A stretch of 20,591 nucleotides of DNA from Candidatus Beckwithbacteria bacterium (GTDB lineage Bacteria; Patescibacteriota; Microgenomatia; UBA1400; UBA1449), in contig JAAZND010000064.1 in NCBI GenBank assembly GCA_012798485.1, positions 1 through 20,591 of the forward strand, in the 5' to 3' direction. The translations under genes and the position numbers were made by a program. Below, piece by piece: positions 5,282-12,080 of this stretch. The notes beneath the pieces were generated by a model. It was not told the DNA's origin. It did no database searches and worked only from the letters and a program-made list of their open reading frames with translations. Position 1 is the stretch's first letter; each line of letters begins with the position of its first letter.

Positions 5282-7333
5282 TTACCCTAAAATCAAGACC
5301 GAAGCTGCAACTGCTAAAGCTGCAGCAACCATAAAGGCGAAAAGACTTCCATATAAATTAAATTGCAACCTTTTTCTAGCAAAAGGATTTCTCCCCATTG
5401 CCTCTAAGCCTCGACTGGCCATAATTCCTCCGCCAATGCTTGCACCCAAAACACCAATTCCAGCAGCTAAACCAGCACCAATATATTTTAAAATTGCTCC
5501 TCCAGTGATAACTTGTTCTTGGAAAAAAGTTTGTAGCTGGGCAGCAATCGAAGCACCTTTAATTTCATTACCAACTCCTCCAAGAGGATTGGTATCATCT
5601 TTTTTGGGATCACCTTCCACTGTAAAGGCATTACTGATCCCGATCATACCATTTCCAGCAACAGTGATGACAACATCATCATCTGCAAGAGAAATAATTC
5701 CTTGAACATACCATAAACCTTGTGCAGAAGGGCTAGCAGTTGATGGATCCAAAGTTCCGGTGCTATCAGATAAAGCCAGAGGGCCAGTATAATCTGTCAA
5801 TAAATTATTTAAGGAATCTTTGGCAGCAATCGAAATCATAAATGATTCTCCGACTTTTTGCGGTGAAGGAATTTCTTCAATAATTAATCTTCGGTTGAGT
5901 CCTGTCCCAACACTACCCACAATTTTAGCAATCTTACTGATATTGCCTTTGGTAGCAGTGACTGTGACTGTCCCAATCCCATCACTGGAAGCAGTTAATA
6001 AAACCTGATTTCCAGTTTGTTCAGATAAAGTTCCCAAGTTTCCACTTACTTCAAAGCTATAAGAAACTCCGCTGACAGCATTTCCATAAGCATCAACAGC
6101 TTGAGCTGTAATAGGAATAGTAGCTCCGGAAAGAGCAGAAATAAAATCAGGATCAACAATGACTTCACTAATAACGACTGGAGTAGCAATTGGAGTGGCT
6201 GAGGGGCTTGCCGTTGCTGTTGGTTCTGGGGTTGGAGTTCCTGTTCCAGAACCTGATCCAGACCCACTACCGCTTCCTGTACCTGTACCCGTGCCAGTTC
6301 CACTACCAGAGCCTGAGCCACTACCTGAACTGGAACCTTCCCCAGAATCTCCACTACCAGCTCCACTTTCCTCAACAATATTGACAGAAGCTACTCCTCC
6401 AACAGTGCCATAAGCAGCTTTAACAGTATTGGAAAAAGTACCAGTATAACCACCTGCATGGAAAATTCCTGTTGCATCTATTGTTCCACCTCCATTTTGG
6501 ACAGACCAAGTGGTAGTAGGAATAGTTTTTTCGTTATGATAAACATCATAACCTTTGGCAGTAAACGGATAATATGAACCTGCTAAAACCACTGCGGTTG
6601 AAGGTGAAACTTCAATGGAAATTAATGGACCTGGATTAGCAGTTTCAAAAAATTGTACATTATTAGTAATACTGGAAGTAAGACTGGCACTGACAATGTA
6701 GGTGCCAGCTTTTTTACCAAAAGTTAAAATAGTATCAGCTAGACCATTAGAATCAGTAGTATCTGATGTTTGGCTTAATGCTTGATTTGTTGCTCCAGTA
6801 GGATAAGAACTGATAGCAAAATTTACTCCCTGACCAGAAATAGGATTATTATATGGATCAACCACTTTTAATCTTAAGGCAGTATTAGCTTGAGAGTTAA
6901 CTGTCCCAATCTGATTATTTCCAGAGGTAATGACCATAAATTTAATACTAGTATCGGCAACTACAGAAAAAATTTCTGAAGATCCAGTTTTAGTTTTGTA
7001 TTCTACAAAGATTTGTTGATTACTACTGCCTGTTTTTGTGATAGTCACAGTTCCAGACCAAATACCATTAGTAAAGTTCCCAGTTCTCGTCCCAGTTGGA
7101 ATCGAGCCACTATTATCAGAAATATATGCAAAATCGTTGAAAGTGGTGACGATTAAACCATCTCTGTCTCTAGCTCTGATAGTAATAAGAAATGGTCTGC
7201 CAGCAATAATAGAATTACCACTTAAACTATCAAAGGTAAAATGATCTAAATCTCCAGCAAAACAATAACTGCCAGAGAAAAAAAGATAGACAAATAGTGC
7301 TAAAATAAACTTGTAAATTATTTTTAAATTCAT
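5282..7333 (-). CDS. atpE: Secreted Ig-domain protein fused to an ATP synthase c-subunit-like membrane hairpin lacking the ion-binding carboxylate
   Basis: 683 residues against about 70-90 for a normal c subunit. A signal peptide (1-26, ending CFA) is followed by an Ig-like domain (about 28-125), an invasin/Big_1-like domain (about 128-235), a Big_2-like domain (about 238-318) and a Ser/Gly/Thr then Pro/Thr linker (about 320-385). Two more Ig-like domains follow (about 386-475 and 478-575), then a short spacer. The c-like hairpin (611-683) has a Gly-rich helix 1 (AGLAAGIGVLGASIGGGI), the loop GRNP (647-650) and a hydrophobic helix 2. Alignment on RNP puts the usual Asp/Glu at residue 668 or 669, which are Met and Val; helix 2 has no acidic residue. 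c-subunit termini face outside, so the topology agrees with secretion of the N-terminal part. The neighbours atpF and atpH support c-subunit ancestry. Function is open. Confidence 0.9.
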   Translation of the reverse strand: MNLKIIYKFILALFVYLFFSGSYCFAGDLDHFTFDSLSGNSIIAGRPFLITIRARDRDGLIVTTFNDFAYISDNSGSIPTGTRTGNFTNGIWSGTVTITKTGSSNQQIFVEYKTKTGSSEIFSVVADTSIKFMVITSGNNQIGTVNSQANTALRLKVVDPYNNPISGQGVNFAISSYPTGATNQALSQTSDTTDSNGLADTILTFGKKAGTYIVSASLTSSITNNVQFFETANPGPLISIEVSPSTAVVLAGSYYPFTAKGYDVYHNEKTIPTTTWSVQNGGGTIDATGIFHAGGYTGTFSNTVKAAYGTVGGVASVNIVEESGAGSGDSGEGSSSGSGSGSGSGTGTGTGTGSGSGSGSGSGTGTPTPEPTATASPSATPIATPVVISEVIVDPDFISALSGATIPITAQAVDAYGNAVSGVSYSFEVSGNLGTLSEQTGNQVLLTASSDGIGTVTVTATKGNISKIAKIVGSVGTGLNRRLIIEEIPSPQKVGESFMISIAAKDSLNNLLTDYTGPLALSDSTGTLDPSTASPSAQGLWYVQGIISLADDDVVITVAGNGMIGISNAFTVEGDPKKDDTNPLGGVGNEIKGASIAAQLQTFFQEQVITGGAILKYIGAGLAAGIGVLGASIGGGIMASRGLEAMGRNPFARKRLQFNLYGSLFAFMVAAALAVAASVLILG
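6235..6362 (-). repeat. Low-complexity Ser-Gly/Thr-Gly coding repeat within the c-like fusion
   Basis: The DNA is a degenerate 6-nt repeat encoding alternating Ser-Gly and Thr-Gly dipeptides and then a Pro/Thr/Glu stretch, at residues about 324-367 of the protein. All frames are open over it, which creates false antisense ORFs. It is likely a flexible extracellular spacer. Six-nt units would change linker length without breaking the frame. Confidence 0.8.
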
Positions 7334-7413
7334 AACCTAAATAGCTAAATCGTATAGCTCTTTATTAGCATACAATTTTTTAACCTTATTTAGCAATTGG
7401 AGTTTTGTTTATT

Positions 7414-7842
7414 ATGTTTAAAAAAAATCTTTTAGGGAACAAAAAGAAAAAAATTTTAATCGTTGATGATGATGATTTACATGTGGATTTTTTGAAAAGA
7501 AGCTTATATGAATTGGATTTATTACTGCATAGAGTCAAAAATATCGAAAAAGCTAAACAGGTTAATTATTTTGAATATGATTTGATTTTAATAGATATTG
7601 AGATTGAAAATAAAAAAGGAATTGAATTTTTAAAACATTTACAGATTTTTCAGGTAAGTCAAAAAATTCCGGTTATAGTTGTTTCTCACCTTTCTGATTT
7701 AGAGTTAATTGAGAGAAGTTTAGCTTTGGGCGCAGTTGATTTTATCAAAAAAAATCTAGATAACTTGGAAAAACTGATTAAACTTTTGGAAAAACATCTG
7801 ATTCATCTTGACGCAAGGGACAATCGAAAATTAGGGTGGTAA
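7414..7842 (+). CDS. Single-domain response regulator (receiver domain)
   Basis: 142 residues from ATG 7414, with GGAG 11 nt upstream; a TTG at 7405 is too close to that site. One CheY-like receiver domain fills the protein: the acidic pocket DDD (18-20), phospho-acceptor Asp61 in LILIDIE, Ser91 in VVSHLS at the Thr/Ser switch position, and the conserved Lys at 112 in DFIKKN. There is a short basic N-terminus and no output domain, so it should act by protein-protein contact. No histidine kinase is in the window. It is divergent from the c-like fusion gene (80 nt between start codons), so shared control is possible but unproven. Confidence 0.9.
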   Translation: MFKKNLLGNKKKKILIVDDDDLHVDFLKRSLYELDLLLHRVKNIEKAKQVNYFEYDLILIDIEIENKKGIEFLKHLQIFQVSQKIPVIVVSHLSDLELIERSLALGAVDFIKKNLDNLEKLIKLLEKHLIHLDARDNRKLGW

Positions 7843-7883
7843 GATTTAGATTTTTTGTTAAAATCTAGATCCCTTATTTATAT

Positions 7884-7910
7884 AGATTCCTCTTTTTACA
7901 GGAATGACAC
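7884..7910. repeat. Dispersed repeat, AGATTCC ... GGAATGACA family, single unit
   Basis: AGATTCCT, a short spacer and AGGAATGACA. The same end sequences occur at 12899-12925 and 13095-13166. It lies between the convergent receiver and cca genes. Confidence 0.6.
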
Positions 7911-7958
7911 AATGGTTATTATATGAATGTAGTTGAGAATTTTTACCTAGGTTAATAA

Positions 7959-9347
7959 CTATTTCAATTCCTCGATTTTTTTGAGCAGGTATTCTCGATC
8001 ATTTTTTTGGCTATCTTCCATAACCTCATCAAATAAAGTTTTTAAAACTTGTCCAACTTTAGGTCCGCCGTTAATATTTAAAATCTGCATCACGTCATGA
8101 CCATCCACTTTGAGATCCTTGATTTGCATCGGAGTATATAAAACCTGTTTAATTCTTTGCTGCAGTTCTGTTAATCTCCATGAAGTTTCCTTACTGCCGC
8201 CGCCAACACGATCACCGATTCTTAGAGTCATCATATCTTGAATATTTTCCAGTCCAACTTTACGAATAAATCTTCTGATCGCAGCATCCGTCATATTTTT
8301 TTGATAAGAAAACATATGATATCTGACCAAAAGATAAAGTCGCTCTTGATCTTTATTAGAAAAATGAAATCTTTGACCGACTTTTTTGGCGATTTTGCCA
8401 CTGACAACTTCATGTCCGTAAAAAGTGATTTTATCGTTTTCTTCACGGTAAGCTATAGGTTTACCCACATCATGCAAAAGACAAGCGAATTTAACAATCG
8501 CATCTTTGGTTGGGCAAGCTTTCATAGCATCAATACTGTGATGCCAGACATCTTTGGTATGATGTCCAGCTTGTTTGACGCCAACAGTTTTTTCCAGCTC
8601 TGGTAAAATAAAATGTAAAAGTCCAGTAGAAAGCAACAGTTTAAAGCCATCACTGCTGTATTCATAAACTACCATTTTGAGAATTTCATCCCTGATTCTT
8701 TCCCAGGAAATATTTTGAATAAGATGAGCATTTTTAGCAATCGAATTTAAGGTTTGTGGATCAATAATAAAACCTAATTGCGCGGCAAACCTGACAGCTC
8801 GCAGAAGTCTGAGGCCGTCTTCGCCAAATCGTTCGTCAGGGTTCCCTACACAGCGGATAATTTTATTTTCTAAATCTTTTTGCCCATTATATAAATCAAT
8901 AATCTCGAAACTGCCATTTTCTTTTTTCAAAGCTAAAGCGTTGATGGTAAAATCTCTTCTTTGTAGATCGTCTTCAATTGAATCACCCCATGTAACTGTT
9001 TCCGGTCTGCGATTATCTTTGTATTCTCCGTCTGAGCGAAAAGTCGTAATTTCAAAAACTGAGCCAAGTTCAAGATTGTCTTTTGCAGGATCATAATTTT
9101 GCAGATCAAATTGTTTGATTAATTCTTCTACAGTTATTCCGACTGTGCCAAATTGGTTATCATAAAAAGATTCAGGGAAAATTGCTTGAATTTTTTCTGG
9201 AGTTGCATTGGTAGTAAAATCCCAGTCTTTGATTTCTCTTTTTGCCAAAATATCTCTCACGCTACCACCAACAATAAAACTTTGAAAATTATTTGCTCTC
9301 AAAAATTCTAAAACTTTTTCGACCGGTAAAGGAATATTTATTTGCAT
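7959..9347 (-). CDS. cca: tRNA nucleotidyltransferase (CCA-adding enzyme) with HD domain
   Basis: 462 residues. It is a class II nucleotidyltransferase head with GGSVRD (27-32) and the metal-binding pair in DWDFTTN (Asp41, Asp43). RRDFTINAL (130-138) and EDGLRLLRAVRFA (176-188) match the CCA/poly(A) polymerase family. The C-terminal half has an HD phosphohydrolase motif, CLLHDVGKP (His292-Asp293), as in bacterial CCA enzymes with 2',3'-cyclic phosphatase/phosphodiesterase ability. It adds or repairs the 3' CCA of tRNAs, needed here because the tRNA-Glu gene lacks it. A perfect TATAAT ends 6 nt before ATG 9347, implying a leaderless mRNA. Confidence 0.95.
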   Translation of the reverse strand: MQINIPLPVEKVLEFLRANNFQSFIVGGSVRDILAKREIKDWDFTTNATPEKIQAIFPESFYDNQFGTVGITVEELIKQFDLQNYDPAKDNLELGSVFEITTFRSDGEYKDNRRPETVTWGDSIEDDLQRRDFTINALALKKENGSFEIIDLYNGQKDLENKIIRCVGNPDERFGEDGLRLLRAVRFAAQLGFIIDPQTLNSIAKNAHLIQNISWERIRDEILKMVVYEYSSDGFKLLLSTGLLHFILPELEKTVGVKQAGHHTKDVWHHSIDAMKACPTKDAIVKFACLLHDVGKPIAYREENDKITFYGHEVVSGKIAKKVGQRFHFSNKDQERLYLLVRYHMFSYQKNMTDAAIRRFIRKVGLENIQDMMTLRIGDRVGGGSKETSWRLTELQQRIKQVLYTPMQIKDLKVDGHDVMQILNINGGPKVGQVLKTLFDEVMEDSQKNDREYLLKKIEELK

Positions 9348-9350
9348 AAC

Positions 9351-9378
9351 TTGATTATAACTTAAAAATTGTTATTAT
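9351..9378. promoter_or_regulatory. Overlapping divergent promoters for cca and the transposase
   Basis: The - strand TATAAT (9359-9354) ends 6 nt before the cca ATG. On the + strand TTGATT (9351-9356), a 16-nt spacer and TATTAT (9373-9378) end 8 nt before the transposase ATG. The cca -10 overlaps the + strand -35, so the two promoters should compete. Both distances imply leaderless transcripts. Confidence 0.55.
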
Positions 9379-9386
9379 GGTTTTTG

Positions 9387-9938
9387 ATGTCGGATTTGTA
9401 TCAAAAAAAATATAAAGTAAATTCCTTAAGACTTAGAAATTGGGATTATGGAAGTGAAGCTTGGTATTGTGTGACGATTTGTACGCATAATTTTGTCCAT
9501 TATTTTGGTAAAGTAGAAAAAGGTAAAATGATTTTGTCAGAGATTGGAACATTAGTTTTAGATTATTGGTTAGGGATTCCGAAGCATTTTGATTTTATAA
9601 AACTAGATGAGTTTATTATTATGCCAAATCATTTACATGGGATTTTGATAATTGAGAATGATAATTGTAAAGACGACCCATTGGGGCGTCTCAAAAACCA
9701 AGAGACGCGCCAGTGGCACGTCTCTACAAATAAAATTAGAAATTGGAATCAAAGTTTGGGATTAGTATTAAACCAGTTTAAAGGTAAATGCAGAAGACAA
9801 TGTAATCAAAAAAATTTAACTTTTTCTTGGCAGTCTAGATTTTATGAACATATTATTCGCAGTGAAAAATCTTTAGTTAAAATTAGACAATATATTCAAA
9901 ATAATCCTTTAAAGTGGGATTTAGATGAATATTGTTAA
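9387..9938 (+). CDS. REP-associated tyrosine transposase (RAYT, Y1/IS200-like)
   Basis: 183 residues from ATG 9387; the frame also has a TTG at 9369. The Y1_Tnp/RAYT pattern is clear: NWDYGSEAWYCVTICTH near the start, the HUH metal site in MPNHLHGIL (His82, His84), SLGLVLNQFKGK, and the catalytic-Tyr region QSRFYEHIIR (Tyr153), ending with the typical IQNNPLKW. These enzymes cut single-stranded DNA at REP-like hairpins. The linker at residues about 95-115 is encoded by two REP-like palindromes. No flanking insertion-sequence ends are evident, so it looks like a resident RAYT gene. recJ starts 5 nt after its stop. Confidence 0.93.
   Translation: MSDLYQKKYKVNSLRLRNWDYGSEAWYCVTICTHNFVHYFGKVEKGKMILSEIGTLVLDYWLGIPKHFDFIKLDEFIIMPNHLHGILIIENDNCKDDPLGRLKNQETRQWHVSTNKIRNWNQSLGLVLNQFKGKCRRQCNQKNLTFSWQSRFYEHIIRSEKSLVKIRQYIQNNPLKWDLDEYC
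9671..9691. repeat. REP-like palindrome 1 inside the RAYT gene
   Basis: AGACGACCCA, a central T and TGGGGCGTCT match as an inverted repeat at 9 of 10 pairs. It is GC-rich against the surrounding AT-rich gene. Confidence 0.65.
9701..9725. repeat. REP-like palindrome 2 inside the RAYT gene
   Basis: AGAGACGCGCCA, a central G and TGGCACGTCTCT match at 11 of 12 pairs. It shares the GAGACG/CGTCTC arms with palindrome 1. From memory, GTAGAGACG-type palindromes of this kind are common dispersed repeats in several bacterial groups. Confidence 0.7.
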
Positions 9939-9943
9939 AAATA

Positions 9944-11698
9944 ATGCAAAAAATCTGGAAAATAAAAAAAGAAATTAATAAAAAAGAAAAAGATAGGCAG
10001 CAGGCAATCATCAATATTTTGTTGGAAAATAGGAGAATAAAGAGAGAAGAGCAAAAAGAATTTTTTTCATCTATTGATCCTAAAATTTTAACCCTACAAG
10101 ATATCGGGATAAAAAAAACAAATATTAGTAAAGTTTTAAAAAGATTGGAAGAAGCCAAAAAGCAAAAACAAAAAATTATTATTTATGGTGATTATGATGC
10201 CGATGGGATCAATGCCACTGCAATCCTTTGGGAAACACTTTATCAATTAAAATTTGACGTGATGCCATTTTTACCTCATCGGGAAAAACAGGGTTATGGT
10301 CTTAAGCCAAACGGAATTGATGCCGTGATTGCAAAATTTGGCAAACCGGATTTGTTAATTACGGTTGATAATGGCATTGTGGCTTTTGAAGGCGCGGATT
10401 ATTGCCAAAAGTTAGGTATCGATTTGATTATTACAGATCATCATGAAGCAATACCAGTAAGTCACAAATTTCCAGAAAACAAATCTCTCAAAAAAATGCC
10501 AACATGTCTAGCTTGCCTTCATTCTACTCAAACTTCAGGAGCAGGCATTTCTTTTTTACTAGCCAAAGAAATTATTGCCAAATTTAATCATATCGAACAG
10601 GAAGACTTTTCTTTTCTCATAGAACTGGCAACCATCGGTATTATTGCTGATCTTGTGCCTTTGCTTTCTGCTTCTCGTTCTATTGTGAAAAAAGGATTAG
10701 AACTTTTACCCAAAACTAAAAGACCTGGACTTAAATCTTTATTTATCGAAAGCGGTATTGAAGCGCAAGAAAAATTTAGCACTTACCATATTGGTTTTGT
10801 AATTGCGCCAAGACTAAATGCAACCGGTAGACTTGATGACCCGATTGATTCTTTGCGCTTGCTTTGCATCAAAGATCAACAACGAGCGATAAAACTGGCC
10901 TTGGATCTTGGTTTAACAAATAAAAATCGACAGAATTTAACTCAGGAAAGTGTTGATCAAGTAATCCAAAAAATAAAGACTGAAAAATCAAAAGAAAAAA
11001 TTATTATTACGAGTTCCCAAGATTATAATCCTGGGATTATCGGCCTGATTGCCGGCAAAATTACAGAAAATTTTTACCGTCCATCTATTGTGATTGCCCA
11101 AATGGGAGAATATAGTAAGGGTTCTGCAAGAAGTGTCTCTGGCATTAATATTATTGAATTTTTGCGCCAAATTGAGACAAATTTTGTCGATCTTGGCGGA
11201 CATGAAATGGCTGCAGGTTTTACGGTACTGACAGCCAAATTGGAAGAAGTACAAAAAAAACTAGAAAAATTAGCTGCCAAGCAATTTTCGGATAAATATT
11301 TAATTCCTAGTATTGAAGTAGAAACAGAACTGGAATTTACTGATTTGACTTTAGATTTAAATAAAGAAATAGAAAAATTTGAACCTTTTGGCGTAGGGAA
11401 CCCTAAACCAGTTTTTATGACAAAAGGTTTAGTTATTGACTCGATTGTTCCAGTTGGTAGAGATGGAAAACATTATAAATTTTTGTTAAGTGGAGAGAAA
11501 AAAAAGATTTTTCAGCAGGCTAATAAATTGCCTGTTCAGAATGACGCAAATATTGAAGCTATTTATTTTAATGTGCCAAAATTTGTTAAAGAATTGCAAA
11601 TAGGAGAAGAAGTCGATATAGCTTATCAAGTTGATTTGAATCAGTGGAATGGAAGACAAAAATTGCAGTTATTGATAAAAGACATCAAAAAAGATTAG
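9944..11698 (+). CDS. recJ: Single-stranded-DNA-specific 5'-3' exonuclease RecJ
   Basis: 584 residues from ATG 9944; a TTG at 9932 inside the transposase end is less likely. The DHH phosphoesterase core has DYDADG (83-88), VDNG (141-144) and TDHHE (164-168) as Mn/Mg ligands. The DHHA1 domain carries GGHEMAAGFTV (about 417-427). The C-terminal part (about 455-584) is an OB-like domain typical of RecJ. It degrades 5' ssDNA ends in recombination and mismatch/base-excision repair. Length is normal. The start is 5 nt after the RAYT stop, so it may depend on the RAYT promoter or on one inside that gene. No SD is visible. A strong hairpin terminator overlaps the stop codon. Confidence 0.96.
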   Translation: MQKIWKIKKEINKKEKDRQQAIINILLENRRIKREEQKEFFSSIDPKILTLQDIGIKKTNISKVLKRLEEAKKQKQKIIIYGDYDADGINATAILWETLYQLKFDVMPFLPHREKQGYGLKPNGIDAVIAKFGKPDLLITVDNGIVAFEGADYCQKLGIDLIITDHHEAIPVSHKFPENKSLKKMPTCLACLHSTQTSGAGISFLLAKEIIAKFNHIEQEDFSFLIELATIGIIADLVPLLSASRSIVKKGLELLPKTKRPGLKSLFIESGIEAQEKFSTYHIGFVIAPRLNATGRLDDPIDSLRLLCIKDQQRAIKLALDLGLTNKNRQNLTQESVDQVIQKIKTEKSKEKIIITSSQDYNPGIIGLIAGKITENFYRPSIVIAQMGEYSKGSARSVSGINIIEFLRQIETNFVDLGGHEMAAGFTVLTAKLEEVQKKLEKLAAKQFSDKYLIPSIEVETELEFTDLTLDLNKEIEKFEPFGVGNPKPVFMTKGLVIDSIVPVGRDGKHYKFLLSGEKKKIFQQANKLPVQNDANIEAIYFNVPKFVKELQIGEEVDIAYQVDLNQWNGRQKLQLLIKDIKKD

Positions 11699-11721
11699 TT
11701 TATTGACAAACTAATCTTTTT
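11689..11721. terminator. Bidirectional intrinsic terminator after recJ
   Basis: AAAAGATTAGTTT (11689-11701) pairs perfectly over 13 bp with AAACTAATCTTTT (11708-11720), with a 6-nt loop. T-tracts follow on both strands (CTTTTTA on +, CTTTTTTG on -). It serves both recJ and the convergent Cys-rich operon. Confidence 0.85.
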
Positions 11722-11741
11722 ATGACTTTCTATTTATAAAG

Positions 11742-11990
11742 TTATGACATACTTCCTTGCAGTGTTAACCCCATATTAGCTGCAAAAGCCTGTAAATCTT
11801 TAGTATCCATTAAGACATCTACGCCATCAACTCTATATCTTGTTCCTTCTTTTGTCGGAACAGTCTCAATTGAAATAAAAGACCCACAATTACCGCAGTC
11901 TGGAGTTTGACGGGCCATTGCATTACCTTGTCTACATTCTCCACACTCTCCACCTTTGGGAACTGCTCCAACTATTTCAGCTAGCATCAT
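11742..11990 (-). CDS. Small zinc-ribbon-like Cys-rich protein, unknown function
   Basis: 82 residues. Two CxxC pairs, ECGEC (Cys16, Cys19) and DCGNC (Cys32, Cys35), 12 residues apart, look like a zinc ribbon or other metal site. The C-terminal half (about 40-82) is a small acidic alpha/beta stretch, ETVPTKEGTRYRVDGVDVLM. I do not recognise the family. Translation should be strong: a perfect 11-nt SD lies 5 nt before the ATG. The start overlaps the stop of a small upstream frame (ATGA), a sign of translational coupling. It is the last gene of the operon begun at 12514 and ends at the bidirectional terminator. Confidence 0.8.
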   Translation of the reverse strand: MMLAEIVGAVPKGGECGECRQGNAMARQTPDCGNCGSFISIETVPTKEGTRYRVDGVDVLMDTKDLQAFAANMGLTLQGSMS

Positions 11991-12080
11991 TTTTTATCAC
12001 CTCCTTCCATGATGGTTAATTTCTTGACGATATTACCTTTTTCATCTGGAATCAGTACAATTATTCCTTTTATCTTTCAT
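11987..12080 (-). pseudogene. Tiny ORF between the two Cys-rich genes, apparently frame-disrupted
   Basis: The ATG at 12080 overlaps the TGA of the 145-residue gene (ATGA) but meets a stop after 12 codons. Removing one A from the AAAA run at 12068-12071 would give a clean 30-codon product ending in EGGDKK, whose TGA overlaps the next gene's ATG. The second-frame peptide GIIVLIPDEKGNIVKKLTIM looks protein-like. Possible explanations are an indel or assembly error, a decayed gene, +1 frameshifting, or a non-ATG start. The strong SD of the next gene is encoded within it. Confidence 0.4.
11996..12006 (-). promoter_or_regulatory. Perfect 11-nt Shine-Dalgarno site
   Basis: AAGGAGGTGAT on the - strand matches the consensus complement of the 16S rRNA 3' end over its whole length, with 5 nt to the ATG at 11990. 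No other gene in the window has an SD close to this strength. Confidence 0.9.

Noticed and set aside
5282..5502. V-type proteolipid or another two-helix membrane hairpin instead of F-type subunit c
   Set aside because: The helix 1 Gly pattern, the LEAMGRNP loop and the atpF/atpH neighbours fit F-type c best, although the missing carboxylate keeps the function open.
6159..6413. Open frames opposite the c-like fusion, with Val-Pro and Glu-Pro repeats
   Set aside because: They mirror the Ser-Gly/Thr-Gly coding repeat, which leaves all frames open. There is no independent start signal or family match.
10988..11280. Two - strand ORFs within recJ
   Set aside because: Shadows of recJ, with no start signals or recognisable motifs.
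12077..12079. UGA recoded as glycine (code 25) to join the 145-residue gene with the next frame
   Set aside because: Genes throughout use GGN for Gly and run full length with UGA as stop. A general recoding is not supported; only local read-through remains possible.
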